A DNA stretch of 64,000 nucleotides. Source: Rhizobium halophilum. Lineage in GTDB: Bacteria; Pseudomonadota; Alphaproteobacteria; Rhizobiales; Rhizobiaceae. The translations under genes were made by a program, and so were the position numbers. The notes beneath the pieces were generated by a model. The model was not told the DNA's origin. It saw only the letters and a list, made by a program, of their open reading frames with translations, and searched no databases. Of this stretch, positions 1 to 7,924 are shown one piece after another; position 1 is the stretch's first letter; the number at the start of each line of letters is the position of its first letter. The stretch spans positions 682,001-746,000 of the forward strand of contig NZ_JAKJHS010000001.1 in the NCBI RefSeq assembly GCF_021648825.1, given 5' to 3'.

Positions 1-1
1 A

Positions 2-874
2 ATCTCCTTCGGCACCCAGGTCGAGCGTATCAACCTGAACTTCACGAACCCAGACCCGTCACTCGGCGACAAACGCTCCACGGTAGAAGCCGGCCCTCAC
101 CCGTCGCTCAGCGATCCGGCCGTCCGTCGCGCACTTTCGCTTGCCATCGATCGCGACATCATTATCGAGGCCGGTTACGGTCAGTCCGGCAAGCCGACCT
201 GCAACATTGTTCCCGCCCCTGAGAACGTCGCCTCTACCAAGAACGACGAATGGTGCCTGAAGCAGGACATCGAAGCTGCCAACAAGCTGCTCGACGAAGC
301 TGGCTGGATGCCCGGTCCTGACGGCATTCGCCAGAAGGATGGCGTTCGGCTTTCCTACCTGTTCCAGACATCAACCAATTCAGTTCGACAGGCGACCCAG
401 GAACTGGTGAAGGCGATGTGGGCCGAGATCGGCGTCGACGCGGAGTTGCGCAATGCCAGCGCATCCGTCTTCTTCGGTGGCGATCCGGCGAGCCCCGACA
501 CCTTTCAGAAGTTCTATGCCGACGTCGAAATGTACACCAACAACTTCGACGGCACGGACCCGGAGAAATATCTGGCGGAGTGGCTGTGCGACAAGATGCC
601 GAGCCCGGCCAACGGCTGGCAGGGCCAGAACATCCCGCGCTACTGCAACCCGGATTACGACAAGCTGGTTGGCGAACTCTCCAAGACCGCCGATCTTGAA
701 AAGCGCGCGGAGCTTTCAAAACAGCTCAACGACATGCTGACGGAAGAAGGTGCTCACATCCCGCTCGTCCATCGCGGCGACCAGTCGTCCTTTGCCCTCT
801 CTCTCGACGGCATCAAGATGAACTCGTGGGATTCGCAGGTCTGGAACATCGCGGACTGGCACCGCAAGAAGTGA
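2..874 (+). CDS. Peptide-type ABC transporter substrate-binding protein, C-terminal part
   Basis: The frame is open from the first bases of the window, so only about the last 290 residues are present. The family is the periplasmic oligopeptide/dipeptide-type binding proteins (SBP family 5). The motif DPAVRRALSLAIDRD, where this family carries its conserved hinge segment, is visible near residue 40 of the fragment, and the protein ends WNIADWHRKK. Two permease genes of the matching class follow on the same strand, so this is the binding component of that importer. The ligand cannot be told from the fragment. A 12-bp hairpin lies just after the stop. Confidence 0.9.
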   Translation: MSFGTQVERINLNFTNPDPSLGDKRSTVEAGPHPSLSDPAVRRALSLAIDRDIIIEAGYGQSGKPTCNIVPAPENVASTKNDEWCLKQDIEAANKLLDEAGWMPGPDGIRQKDGVRLSYLFQTSTNSVRQATQELVKAMWAEIGVDAELRNASASVFFGGDPASPDTFQKFYADVEMYTNNFDGTDPEKYLAEWLCDKMPSPANGWQGQNIPRYCNPDYDKLVGELSKTADLEKRAELSKQLNDMLTEEGAHIPLVHRGDQSSFALSLDGIKMNSWDSQVWNIADWHRKK

Positions 875-880
875 GGTGAC

Positions 881-909
881 TGCCGAGCCCGGGTGATCCG
901 GGTTCGGCA
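881..909 (+). other. Intercistronic hairpin after binding-protein gene
   Basis: The arms 881-892 and 898-909 pair over 12 bp (one G-U) around a 5-base loop, directly downstream of the binding-protein stop and before the permease. There is no T-run. Such stem-loops often stabilise the upstream mRNA so that the binding protein is made in excess over the permeases; that role is inferred. Confidence 0.6.
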
Positions 910-1022
910 TCTCTTCGCCGCCCTGGCACATCGCCCGACACTTTGGCGATGGTCGTAGTTTCAGACACCTGCAGCACCCAAGACCGGAAAGCCTCTGCGG
1001 CGCTGCAGTCCGGGGAATTCCG

Positions 1023-2033
1023 ATGTTCACATACACTTTGCGGCGATTGCTGTTTGCAATCCCGACGCTGCTGGTGATCAGCTTCGTCATCTTCGCGCTG
1101 CTGGATCTTGCGCCAAGCGATCCGACCGGGGACCTTCCTCTGACCATTCCGCCGGAAGTTCGCGAGCAGATCCGCGCGTCGCTCGGCCTCGACCAGCCAT
1201 TCCTCATCCGCTATCTGAAGTGGCTGCAGCAGTTCTTCATCAACGAGCCGCTCAACATCTTGGAGAGCCTGACCGGCTGGCAGTTCGGCGATGGTGAACG
1301 CATGCGCGTCCTGTCTTGGGCAACCCGCAGCCCGGTGGTTGATCTGATCGTCCAGCGCCTGCCCCAGACCCTCTGGGTCGTCGGTCTCGCCTACATCTTC
1401 GGCATCCTGATCGCCATACCGATTGGCGTCATCTCCGCCTATAAGCAGTACTCGATCTTTGACCAGATCGGCACCTTCGTCTCCATGGTCGGCTACTCCG
1501 TCCCGACCTTCTTCACCGGCGTTCTGCTGATCGTGATCTTCTCCTCCTACCTGCAGTGGTTTCCATCGGTCTACGACACCAATCTGAGGGTCACAGATTT
1601 CCAGAGTTTCATCGCGCAGGTAAGGCAAATGGCCCTGCCCGTCGCGGTTCTGGCGCTTTATAACGCGTCCCAAATCGCCCGCTTCGTACGCGCCTCCATG
1701 CTGGACAATCTGCACCAGGACTATGTCCGCACCGCCCGCGCGAAGGGTGTCAAGGAAAAGGCGGTCCTGCTCGTCCACGTGCTGCGCAACAGCCTGATCC
1801 CGGTGGTCACGGTGATCGCGCTCGGCGTGCCGACCATCTTCTCAGGTGCGATCATCACCGAGCAGATCTTCCGGGTAAACGGCCTCGGCCAACTTCTGAT
1901 AACCGCCATCCAGGGCGCAGATATTCCGCTCGTTCAGACGCTGACCTTCATCTTCGCCGTGCTGATCGTCCTCTTCAACCTGATTGCCGATGTTCTTTAC
2001 GGCATCCTTGACCCGAGGATCCGGTATGACTGA
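1023..2033 (+). CDS. Peptide-type ABC transporter permease (DppB class)
   Basis: This 336-residue inner-membrane permease starts with the class-typical N-terminus YTLRRLLFAIPTLLVISF, a first membrane span right after a basic stretch. The EAA-type loop that contacts the ATPase is near residues 235-260 (ARAKGVKEKAVLLVHVLRNS), and the protein ends LDPRIRYD, as DppB-class proteins usually do. It carries a long periplasmic loop after the first span. The next permease overlaps its end by 8 bases, indicating translational coupling. Substrate unknown. Confidence 0.9.
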   Translation: MFTYTLRRLLFAIPTLLVISFVIFALLDLAPSDPTGDLPLTIPPEVREQIRASLGLDQPFLIRYLKWLQQFFINEPLNILESLTGWQFGDGERMRVLSWATRSPVVDLIVQRLPQTLWVVGLAYIFGILIAIPIGVISAYKQYSIFDQIGTFVSMVGYSVPTFFTGVLLIVIFSSYLQWFPSVYDTNLRVTDFQSFIAQVRQMALPVAVLALYNASQIARFVRASMLDNLHQDYVRTARAKGVKEKAVLLVHVLRNSLIPVVTVIALGVPTIFSGAIITEQIFRVNGLGQLLITAIQGADIPLVQTLTFIFAVLIVLFNLIADVLYGILDPRIRYD

Positions 2034-2952
2034 CACCACTTTGCAAGCCGCACCGACGGTCAGGGACGAGACGCCGGTCCGCACGCCGATGAGGGAGATG
2101 TGGCGCCAGTTCCGCGCTCACAAGGGGGGCGTTGCCGGGCTCGCGGTCTTCATCTTCATCGTGCTCGCCGTCTATGTCGGCCCCTATATCCATACCGTCG
2201 CGCCGAATGCGATCAACATCCGCGACAAGAACCAGGGGCCGTCTTTCGCTCATCCGTTCGGAACCGACAATCTGGGTAAAGACATGCTGGCCCAGGTGCT
2301 CGCCGGCGGCCGCATCTCGCTTGCGGTCGGCTTCGCAGCGATGCTGCTGGCACTCTTCCTCGGGACCCTGGTCGGAGTCTTGTCGGGCTATTTCCGTCGG
2401 GCCGACGGCCCGCTGATGCGGCTGACGGACCTCTTCCTCGCCTTGCCGCTGTTGCCACTACTGCTCGTGATCCTCATGCTGTTTCGCGACACCCTCCGCT
2501 CGGCGTTCGGACCCGAAACTGGCATCTTCATCCTGATCGTGTTCGTTATCGGCATTACCAGTTGGATGCATACGGCGCGCATCGTGCGGGGCGATGTCCT
2601 GGCGGTAAAGAGTCAGGAATTCATTGTTGCGGCCAAAAGCAGCGGCATGCGCGAACACCGGATCATCATCCGCCACATCCTGCCGAATGTTCTAAGTTCG
2701 ATCATGGTTTCGGCGACGTTGGGCATTGCCGCAGCGATCATCACCGAGTCCGCACTGAGCTTCCTGGGCCTCGGCTTTCCCTCTGACTTCCCCACCTGGG
2801 GTCGCTTGCTCTACGATGGCGCAAACTTCCTGCAACTGACACCGTCGCGGGTTCTCTGGCCGGGACTGGCGATTTCCCTGACCGTTCTCAGCGTCAACTA
2901 CATGGGCGATGCCATCCGAGATGCGCTGGATCCGCGGACGCTGAAGCGGTAG
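2026..2952 (+). CDS. Peptide-type ABC transporter permease (DppC class)
   Basis: This 308-residue permease pairs with the preceding DppB-class protein. The start ATG at 2026 overlaps the upstream stop; a longer in-frame start at 1984 would lie inside the upstream gene and adds a non-homologous leader. Features are the DppC motif FGTDNLGKDMLAQV near residue 80, the EAA loop AAKSSGMREHRIIIRHILPN, and the ending DALDPRTLKR. No ATPase genes follow: the next gene is the stress-response kinase on the other strand. The ATPases must lie upstream of the window or elsewhere. Confidence 0.88.
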   Translation: MTDTTLQAAPTVRDETPVRTPMREMWRQFRAHKGGVAGLAVFIFIVLAVYVGPYIHTVAPNAINIRDKNQGPSFAHPFGTDNLGKDMLAQVLAGGRISLAVGFAAMLLALFLGTLVGVLSGYFRRADGPLMRLTDLFLALPLLPLLLVILMLFRDTLRSAFGPETGIFILIVFVIGITSWMHTARIVRGDVLAVKSQEFIVAAKSSGMREHRIIIRHILPNVLSSIMVSATLGIAAAIITESALSFLGLGFPSDFPTWGRLLYDGANFLQLTPSRVLWPGLAISLTVLSVNYMGDAIRDALDPRTLKR

Positions 2953-3017
2953 TTCTGCGCTTGAGCGCCCGCTTTGATGCCCGTATGATCTTTTTTTTGG
3001 ATCTATGCTTTTTCTTG

Positions 3018-3042
3018 GGAACGAAGGCCGGGGACCGCCGTT
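3018..3042 (+). promoter_or_regulatory. EcfG-type promoter, perfect (candidate sRNA)
   Basis: GGAAC at 3018-3022, 16 bases, CGTT at 3039-3042. Transcription would start near 3049, pointing into a stretch with no convincing protein gene but three good stem-loops. Confidence 0.8.
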
Positions 3043-3048
3043 ATGTCA

Positions 3049-3160
3049 GCGTCTGGAAGCACCCCCCGTCCCCCGCCCTACAAAGCTTCCAGGCATCACT
3101 CTTCAGTCCCCCTCGAAGAGATGAGTTGGCTCGGTTTCACAAGGAACCGGGCCAATTCTG
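3049..3160 (+). ncRNA. Candidate stress-induced small RNA with C-rich loops
   Basis: Downstream of a perfect EcfG promoter the predicted transcript folds into three stem-loops. Stem 1 is 3053-3060 with 3085-3092 (8 bp, extendable by two), and its 24-base loop at 3061-3084 is dominated by runs of C. Stem 2 is 3099-3104 with 3115-3120, with a second C-rich loop. Stem 3 is 3127-3136 with 3145-3154 (10 bp, one G-U), a terminator-like hairpin followed by a poor T-run. GSR-controlled alphaproteobacterial sRNAs such as Caulobacter GsrN expose a C-rich loop that pairs with Shine-Dalgarno-like sites. The resemblance here is in architecture, not established homology. A 45-codon frame from 3043 overlaps it but would start upstream of the expected RNA 5' end. 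Confidence 0.6.
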
Positions 3161-3197
3161 CGTTTGGCGGTAGCGAATGACTGGCAGGCTCCGAGCT

Positions 3198-4211
3198 TCA
3201 GTCGGACGCAGTCTCAAGTGGGAACGCGAGATGGTAGGCGATCCTGTCTTGGGAGATCACGTACTGCGCCTTCCCATTGACGGACGCCGGCACGACCCTC
3301 TCGAGCACGGTGCTGCCAAAGTGGGATTGTAACTGCTCCGTGTCATTGACAGGCTTCGCCGCCTCCTGAAGCGGCTCATGCCAGACCATCTCCACCATGT
3401 CATGCCCGTTGGCGTGCTTGCGGACACAGGAAACCTCCACCGGCAGGCCACTCCGCAATAAGGACCCATGGCTGACCGCATTCACGATGAGTTCGTGAAG
3501 GGCAAGGCCCAGATGTAATGAGGCATTGGGGCTCAAGAGCAGGTTGTCGCCACTCACCTTCACAAGCTCACGATTCTCCGGCAGGTACTTCTCCGTCTGC
3601 TGCTGCACCAGCTCGAAAAAATAGGCACCGCGCCAACTTGAGTCGGTAATGAGATCCTGCGATTGCGACAGCGAGTACAGCCGACCACGGAACTTGTGAA
3701 GGAAAAGATCTAAAGAGCCCGAGTAGCGGGCCGTCTGGAGAGCAATGCTCTGAATAATCGCCAGCAGGTTCTTCGAGCGGTGGCTGACCTCCCTCAAAAG
3801 GGCACGCAACAGCCGCTCCCTGTGACGCTCCTCAGACCGGTCGAGGATCGTCGTCACCAGGTGGAGCCCGCCTTCTGCAAATTCTATCGCTTGGATGCGA
3901 AACTCATAGAACTGCTCGGCCCCGACCATGACCTCCAGTTGAGCCTTTTGCCCCGGCAACAGAATCTCAGCCTTCAAGGCCGCAAGACTGGAAGCGACAT
4001 CGGATCCGAAGATCAGATCATCGGACGGCGTGTCCAGGAGGTTCTTGGCCCAGACTTCTGGAAGATTGGTGACGAACAGATACTGGTGTTGCACATTCTG
4101 GATGATGATGCTGGCGCCAAGGTCCACCAGCGCCGGCATAAAGAACTCACGCAACTTGTCATCGCTCTGACCAGCGTGCTGCCATGTCAGCGGATGCACC
4201 AATGTGTTCAC
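3198..4211 (-). CDS. Cytoplasmic PAS-HWE/HisKA_2 sensor histidine kinase
   Basis: 337 residues with no membrane segment. The N-terminal 125 residues look like a degenerate PAS sensor domain. The phosphoacceptor is His144 in EVSHRSKNLL, the HisKA_2/HWE signature, and the N-box of the ATPase domain is HELIVNA at 239-245. Kinases of this family phosphorylate PhyR in alphaproteobacteria, and this gene sits next to phyR on the same strand, so a role as a PhyR kinase (or phosphatase) is likely but inferred. The start is GTG at 4211. No EcfG promoter was found directly upstream. The 4212-4477 gap holds no supported gene. Confidence 0.85.
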   Translation of the reverse strand: MNTLVHPLTWQHAGQSDDKLREFFMPALVDLGASIIIQNVQHQYLFVTNLPEVWAKNLLDTPSDDLIFGSDVASSLAALKAEILLPGQKAQLEVMVGAEQFYEFRIQAIEFAEGGLHLVTTILDRSEERHRERLLRALLREVSHRSKNLLAIIQSIALQTARYSGSLDLFLHKFRGRLYSLSQSQDLITDSSWRGAYFFELVQQQTEKYLPENRELVKVSGDNLLLSPNASLHLGLALHELIVNAVSHGSLLRSGLPVEVSCVRKHANGHDMVEMVWHEPLQEAAKPVNDTEQLQSHFGSTVLERVVPASVNGKAQYVISQDRIAYHLAFPLETASD

Positions 4212-4477
4212 TCCGTTCCGTTTGCAAGGGAAACAACCGAGTAGCGCCGAGAGATCCCTGACGTGGCCGCACCTCTTATAGAGAGTCGCAGGCGCTCCAA
4301 CAACCGGCTAATGTCTGACATCGGCCGGAGAATGCGAGGGAGAACCCTTTCGCCCTCACGATCTCGTGCCTGTTGAAGTTAAGCGATCGGAGCAGCAGGG
4401 AAATAGCCAAGGTTGTCTCTGGCGCGGGGACCACCATAGAACCGTGGCCTCTCCCGCATGCTCTGCGATCTACACCG

Positions 4478-5272
4478 TCAGGCGGCAACCTTGACGCTTT
4501 CGTTGAAGAACAAGGCTTGGCTTATCAGAGCCTTGACCATGTCGGGATTGAAGGGCTTCGTCACAAGGAACGCAGGCTCCGGACGCTCACCCGTGAGAAG
4601 ACGCTCAGGGAAGGCTGTGATGAAGATGACGGGGACCGTGGACGAATTCAGGATTTCGTTGACGGCGTCGATTCCTGAGCTTCCATCTGCCAGTTGGATA
4701 TCGGCCAGCACCATTTTCGGGTTCGTGCTCTGAAAGAGCGAAACTGCCTCCTTATGTGTCCGCGCGATTCCGGTGACACGATGTCCAAGCTCCTGAACCA
4801 TCTGCTCGATGTCGAGCGCGATCAGAGGCTCGTCCTCGATGATCATGATGTCCGTCGCCACCTGACGCGAAATCTCCCTGGAAGCTTCGTCTAGCAGTTG
4901 CGTTGCCTTCTCAAGGCTCACATCCAGGACTTCCGCCGCCTCCTCTAACGTGAAACCCTCCACGGAGACGAGCAAAAAGGCATGGCGAGCCATCGAAGGC
5001 AGCGCCGACAGGTTGGCGGCCGCGCGTTGTTCCCAGGCGAATGGTGACTCGATTGGACGTATCTCGATGGAGGTGGAACCAAAGATTGCGACGAAGAGTT
5101 TGTAAAGCGAGACCCGGTCCTTGGATGTTTCTGGAAAGATTGAAACATCTGCGATCAGCGCTTCCAGGACAGCCGCCACATAGGCATCCCCGGAAGTCTG
5201 GGAACCGGTGACGGCTCGAGCGTAACGACGCAAGTATGGAAGGTGAGACGCAACACGCGTGGTCAGTGACAT
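4478..5272 (-). CDS. phyR: PhyR anti-anti-sigma response regulator
   Basis: 264 residues with the PhyR layout. Residues 1-135 form a sigma-like (ECF region 2/4) domain that mimics a sigma factor. Residues 141-260 form a receiver with acidic pair Glu146/Asp147, phosphoacceptor Asp191 (VLADIQLAD), Thr219 and Lys239. The stretch FITAFPERLLTG fits the FAT-GUY-type receiver of this family. On phosphorylation PhyR binds NepR and frees EcfG. It is divergent from nepR-ecfG and preceded by a perfect EcfG promoter, which gives positive feedback. Confidence 0.97.
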   Translation of the reverse strand: MSLTTRVASHLPYLRRYARAVTGSQTSGDAYVAAVLEALIADVSIFPETSKDRVSLYKLFVAIFGSTSIEIRPIESPFAWEQRAAANLSALPSMARHAFLLVSVEGFTLEEAAEVLDVSLEKATQLLDEASREISRQVATDIMIIEDEPLIALDIEQMVQELGHRVTGIARTHKEAVSLFQSTNPKMVLADIQLADGSSGIDAVNEILNSSTVPVIFITAFPERLLTGERPEPAFLVTKPFNPDMVKALISQALFFNESVKVAA

Positions 5273-5314
5273 TCAGAATTCTCCCCTGACGCCCGTCTGG
5301 GCAATTACTGGGGA

Positions 5315-5339
5315 GGAACGTGGGGCACGAAAAAAAGTT
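5315..5339 (+). promoter_or_regulatory. EcfG-type promoter, near match, toward nepR-ecfG
   Basis: GGAAC at 5315-5319, 16 bases, AGTT at 5336-5339. It overlaps the phyR promoter almost completely on the opposite strand, so one site may serve both directions. Confidence 0.5.
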
Positions 5340-5341
5340 CC
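5317..5341 (-). promoter_or_regulatory. EcfG-type promoter of phyR, perfect
   Basis: Read on the minus strand: GGAAC at 5341-5337, 16 bases, CGTT at 5320-5317. The predicted start is about 38 bases before the phyR ATG. Confidence 0.88.
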
Positions 5342-5350
5342 GCAAGAGGT

Positions 5351-5375
5351 GGAACTATTTTTCTGGTCGCGCATT
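5351..5375 (+). promoter_or_regulatory. EcfG-type promoter of nepR-ecfG, CATT variant
   Basis: GGAAC at 5351-5355, 16 bases, CATT at 5372-5375, with a predicted leader of about 25-30 bases to the nepR start. The CATT variant also occurs at ku-ligD and glgX. Confidence 0.65.
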
Positions 5376-5407
5376 TTGCCGTGACGATATCGTAATAGGC
5401 TTCCCGC

Positions 5408-5620
5408 GTGATGAGTGACAAAACCAGAAACAAGCAGGATATGACCATTTCCCACAATGAGATAAAACCTGGATCGATGCCGCCAAACGCGTCGATTTCC
5501 CGAAAGCTCCGCGAATTCTATGATGCGGTGCAGGAGGAGGGTATTCCTGATCGTTTTCTGGACCTTCTCGAAAAGCTGGATGAAGCCGAACGTAATACGA
5601 AGTCGGTGAAAGTAAAATGA
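5408..5620 (+). CDS. nepR: NepR anti-sigma factor
   Basis: A 70-residue cytoplasmic protein with the NepR core: ISRKLREFYDAV, then GIPDRFLDLLEKLD, at about residues 30-62. NepR sequesters EcfG and is itself captured by phosphorylated PhyR. The start may be GTG 5408 or ATG 5411; ATG 5441 is also possible. Its stop overlaps the ecfG start (ATGA), so the anti-sigma and sigma are translationally coupled, as in other Rhizobiales. Confidence 0.95.
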   Translation: MMSDKTRNKQDMTISHNEIKPGSMPPNASISRKLREFYDAVQEEGIPDRFLDLLEKLDEAERNTKSVKVK

Positions 5621-6180
5621 CGATGACCGAGAGCGACGATCGCGGCTTCAAGCGCGACCTTCTCGCGTCTTTACCCAACTTGCGCGCCTTTGCCGTCTCC
5701 CTCACCGGACGTCACGACAAAGCCGACGATCTGGTTCAAGACACGATCATGAAGGCATGGGCGAACCAAACAAGCTTCACCGCCGGCACGAACATGCGGG
5801 CCTGGCTCTTCACCATCCTGCGCAACGAATTCTATAGCCAGATGCGCAAGCGTGGGCGCGAGGTGCAAGATACCGACGGCCTGTTTAGCGAGCGCTTTTC
5901 GGTCCATCCGGAGCAATACGGCCGCCTGGACCTGCAGGACTTTCGCAAGGCGCTGGACAAACTGCCGGATGATCAGCGTGAGGCGATCATCTTGGTGGGG
6001 GCTGCCGGCTTCGCTTACGAGGAAGCGGCAACCATATGCGGCTGCGCTGTAGGTACCATCAAAAGCCGTGTCAGCCGAGCTCGCAGCAGATTGCAGGAGC
6101 TACTGGGCGTCTCTGGTGAAGGCGATTTCGGCCCCGATGCCGGGCACGCCGCCATTACGGCCCGGGCGTTCGGAGGCTAA
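5617..6180 (+). CDS. ecfG: EcfG general stress response sigma factor
   Basis: A 187-residue ECF sigma factor. Region 2 is at about residues 14-80 (DKADDLVQDTIMKAW, then MRAWLFTILRNEFYS) and region 4 at about 108-160 (LPDDQREAIILV, then CGCAVGTIKSRVSRARSRL). Pairing with nepR and the divergent phyR identifies it as EcfG (RpoE2-type). It would read the GGAAC-N16/17-CGTT promoters scattered through this window, including the one in front of its own operon. Its end overlaps the convergent response-regulator gene by 4 bases. Confidence 0.96.
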   Translation: MTMTESDDRGFKRDLLASLPNLRAFAVSLTGRHDKADDLVQDTIMKAWANQTSFTAGTNMRAWLFTILRNEFYSQMRKRGREVQDTDGLFSERFSVHPEQYGRLDLQDFRKALDKLPDDQREAIILVGAAGFAYEEAATICGCAVGTIKSRVSRARSRLQELLGVSGEGDFGPDAGHAAITARAFGG

Positions 6181-6608
6181 GCCTCCGGCTCCGGTTCCGG
6201 CACGGAAAGAGCCGCATTGACGACATCAACAAGATCTTCATCACTGAAAGGCTTCGCCACCGTGGCGAAGCCTTGAAACTGTGGAAGCGACCGCATTGCG
6301 TCCTTGGTCAATGTGGTAAAGATCAGCTTGGCACCCCCTGCCCGGGCATTTGCGAGAATGCGGGAGCCATCATCATCGGCGACGCTCGTGTCGATAATAA
6401 GCAGATCGAAGCGGTCGTGCTCCACAGCGTGCGAAAAGTCATGGGGCATAGCGATGCGCACCCGACACGCGAACGCATCGAGAAGAACCCGCTCTGCTTC
6501 CATTGCAACCAGATATTCGCGGTCTACGACCAGGATGTTGGGTTCTGAGGAAATGATACGCACTCTTTCCATAAAATCTCGTAGTAGCGGTTCGAAGATG
6601 CTGGTCAT
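6177..6608 (-). CDS. Single-domain response regulator
   Basis: A 143-residue protein made of little but a receiver domain. It has a hydrophobic strand ending in VVDRE, the phosphoacceptor Asp in LLIIDTSVADD, and Lys in TVAKPFS, with an acidic proline tail (PEPEPEA). There is no output domain. Convergent with ecfG and next to the GSR core, it could be a phosphate sink or shuttle between HWE kinases and PhyR, as single-domain receivers are in other alphaproteobacteria. That role is an inference from location only. The first acidic position has Asp-Arg-Glu instead of a plain acidic pair. Confidence 0.85.
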   Translation of the reverse strand: MTSIFEPLLRDFMERVRIISSEPNILVVDREYLVAMEAERVLLDAFACRVRIAMPHDFSHAVEHDRFDLLIIDTSVADDDGSRILANARAGGAKLIFTTLTKDAMRSLPQFQGFATVAKPFSDEDLVDVVNAALSVPEPEPEA

Positions 6609-6676
6609 TTAAAAAAGACACAGTAAGGCTAAGTCGATTGCAGTAGAGGGTGCCTCCCTCTCTTCTTGTGAGTCTC

Positions 6677-7432
6677 ATGGCCAATCTCAAGCCTGTCGTA
6701 CCTCCGCGCGTTCAGTGTGAGCGCTGCCCGCTTCGGCGCCGCCGGGTGTTCCGCGACTTCGACCCTCAGGAACTGGCTTTCGTGTCGAGTTTCAAGATCG
6801 CAGAGATGCCTGCGGAACCGGGCCTGCTAATCCTCGTAGAAGGCGAGCAAAACCCATCCCTCTATACCGTCCTCACCGGATGGGGTTTCCGATATAAAAT
6901 TCTGGAAGACGGAAGACGCCAAATCCTCAACTACGTCTTGCCCGGCGACATGATCGGCCTTCAGGGCAACGTGATGGCTGAAATGCAGCATTCGGTTGAA
7001 GCCTTGACCCGAATGACGCTTTGCACGTTCGAGCGGGAGCGCTTCTCCTCGCTCTTCCGCAACCATCCTTCTCTCGCTTTCGACATCACGTGGATCGCAT
7101 CGCGGGAAGAATCAATGCTCGATGAACACCTGCTCAGCATTGGCAGACGGAGCGCATTGGAGAGAGCAGCCTACCTTCTCGCCTTTCTTGACTGGCGCGC
7201 CAGGGCGACAATGGCCGATAACGGAACCGGCTACCAACTGCCGCTTACCCAGCAGCACGTGGCTGACACGCTGGGGCTATCCCTTGTCCACACGAACAAG
7301 ACCTTGCGGAAGCTTCTGGACCAAGGACTGGTGCGCTGGCTCGACAGGGGCTGTCAGGTCATTGAACCGGAAAGACTGTACCGGGTGGCAGGATGGCAAC
7401 CGCCTGATGAAGGAAAGCGACCGTTCATCTGA
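6677..7432 (+). CDS. Crp/Fnr-family transcriptional regulator
   Basis: 251 residues from ATG 6677 (a GTG at 6650 is in frame but poorly spaced from any ribosome site). The N-terminus carries CERCPLRRRR, a Cys-X2-Cys element seen in many rhizobial Fnr-like proteins but too sparse to claim an iron-sulfur cluster. A cyclic-nucleotide-binding-like beta barrel covers about residues 30-140, and a winged helix-turn-helix about 170-230 (LTQQHVADTLGLSLVHTNKTLRKL). It is tail-to-tail with the holin-like gene, with no gap. Signal and targets unknown. Confidence 0.88.
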   Translation: MANLKPVVPPRVQCERCPLRRRRVFRDFDPQELAFVSSFKIAEMPAEPGLLILVEGEQNPSLYTVLTGWGFRYKILEDGRRQILNYVLPGDMIGLQGNVMAEMQHSVEALTRMTLCTFERERFSSLFRNHPSLAFDITWIASREESMLDEHLLSIGRRSALERAAYLLAFLDWRARATMADNGTGYQLPLTQQHVADTLGLSLVHTNKTLRKLLDQGLVRWLDRGCQVIEPERLYRVAGWQPPDEGKRPFI

Positions 7433-7924
7433 TCAGTAGCGAGGATCATCCTCGGGCCTCGGCCCGGGCGGCGGTCGATGCAACATCCGGGAAACACTGT
7501 CCAGGTTCCGCATGGCCAGATAGCCGAGGCCGCCGGCAACAGCCAGGATGGCAAGAGAGCGGGATTTAACGACAACGGGAAGAACCGAGAGCGCAGCAGT
7601 TGCCATCAAAGCGCGGCTGCCTCCGTCGACCGCAGCCTGCTTCCGCCTCTTCTCTTCTGCCCGCGCACGCAATCGCGCGGCCAGCAGAAGAACGAAAGCC
7701 AAGAACAAGGCGGCGCCGGCCACGACGAGCAGAGCACCTGCCGCTCCGATCTCCTCAGCCATGACAACTGCCGCGGCTGCAACCAATGCGCCGTATGCTG
7801 TCAGAGACAACAGGAGAACCAGCGCATACATCACCGCATTGCGACGCAGGCGGCTAACGAACTGGCCAACATCCATCGCCGCAAAAGAGGCCAGGAGCGG
7901 CGCCAGTCTGGTCAGCAACAGCAT
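7433..7924 (-). CDS. Phage-holin-family-like (DUF1469-type) membrane protein
   Basis: 163 residues with two long hydrophobic segments at about 33-60 and 63-88, a basic linker (RLRARAEEKRRK), and another hydrophobic stretch near 108-140. This matches the Phage_holin_3_6/DUF1469 layout, which is a chromosomal membrane protein family rather than a lysis protein. It begins at ATG 7924 inside the stop of the DUF883 gene (TGATG), so the two are coupled. The pair resembles E. coli yqjD-yqjE, which is stress-induced. An EcfG promoter lies upstream of the pair. Confidence 0.75.
   Translation of the reverse strand: MLLLTRLAPLLASFAAMDVGQFVSRLRRNAVMYALVLLLSLTAYGALVAAAAVVMAEEIGAAGALLVVAGAALFLAFVLLLAARLRARAEEKRRKQAAVDGGSRALMATAALSVLPVVVKSRSLAILAVAGGLGYLAMRNLDSVSRMLHRPPPGPRPEDDPRY

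Noticed and set aside
2980-3000. Run of eight T residues after the first transporter as a terminator
   Set aside because: No stable hairpin lies immediately upstream; only a trivial GATC repeat flanks it.
2961-3173. Open frame on the plus strand starting near 2961
   Set aside because: It begins before the EcfG promoter and runs through the hairpins of the candidate sRNA; its product resembles nothing and has no ribosome site.
3043-3180. 45-codon frame inside the candidate sRNA
   Set aside because: Its ATG is upstream of the expected RNA 5' end and lacks a ribosome site. It is kept only as an alternative to the RNA interpretation.
4195-4219. GTTCC upstream of the HWE kinase as an EcfG -35 element
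   Set aside because: No CGTT-like element occurs at 16 or 17 bases on the minus strand.
4276-4488. 70-codon minus-strand frame between phyR and the HWE kinase
   Set aside because: It overlaps the phyR end in another frame and shows no domain or ribosome site; the gap 4212-4477 appears to be plain spacer.
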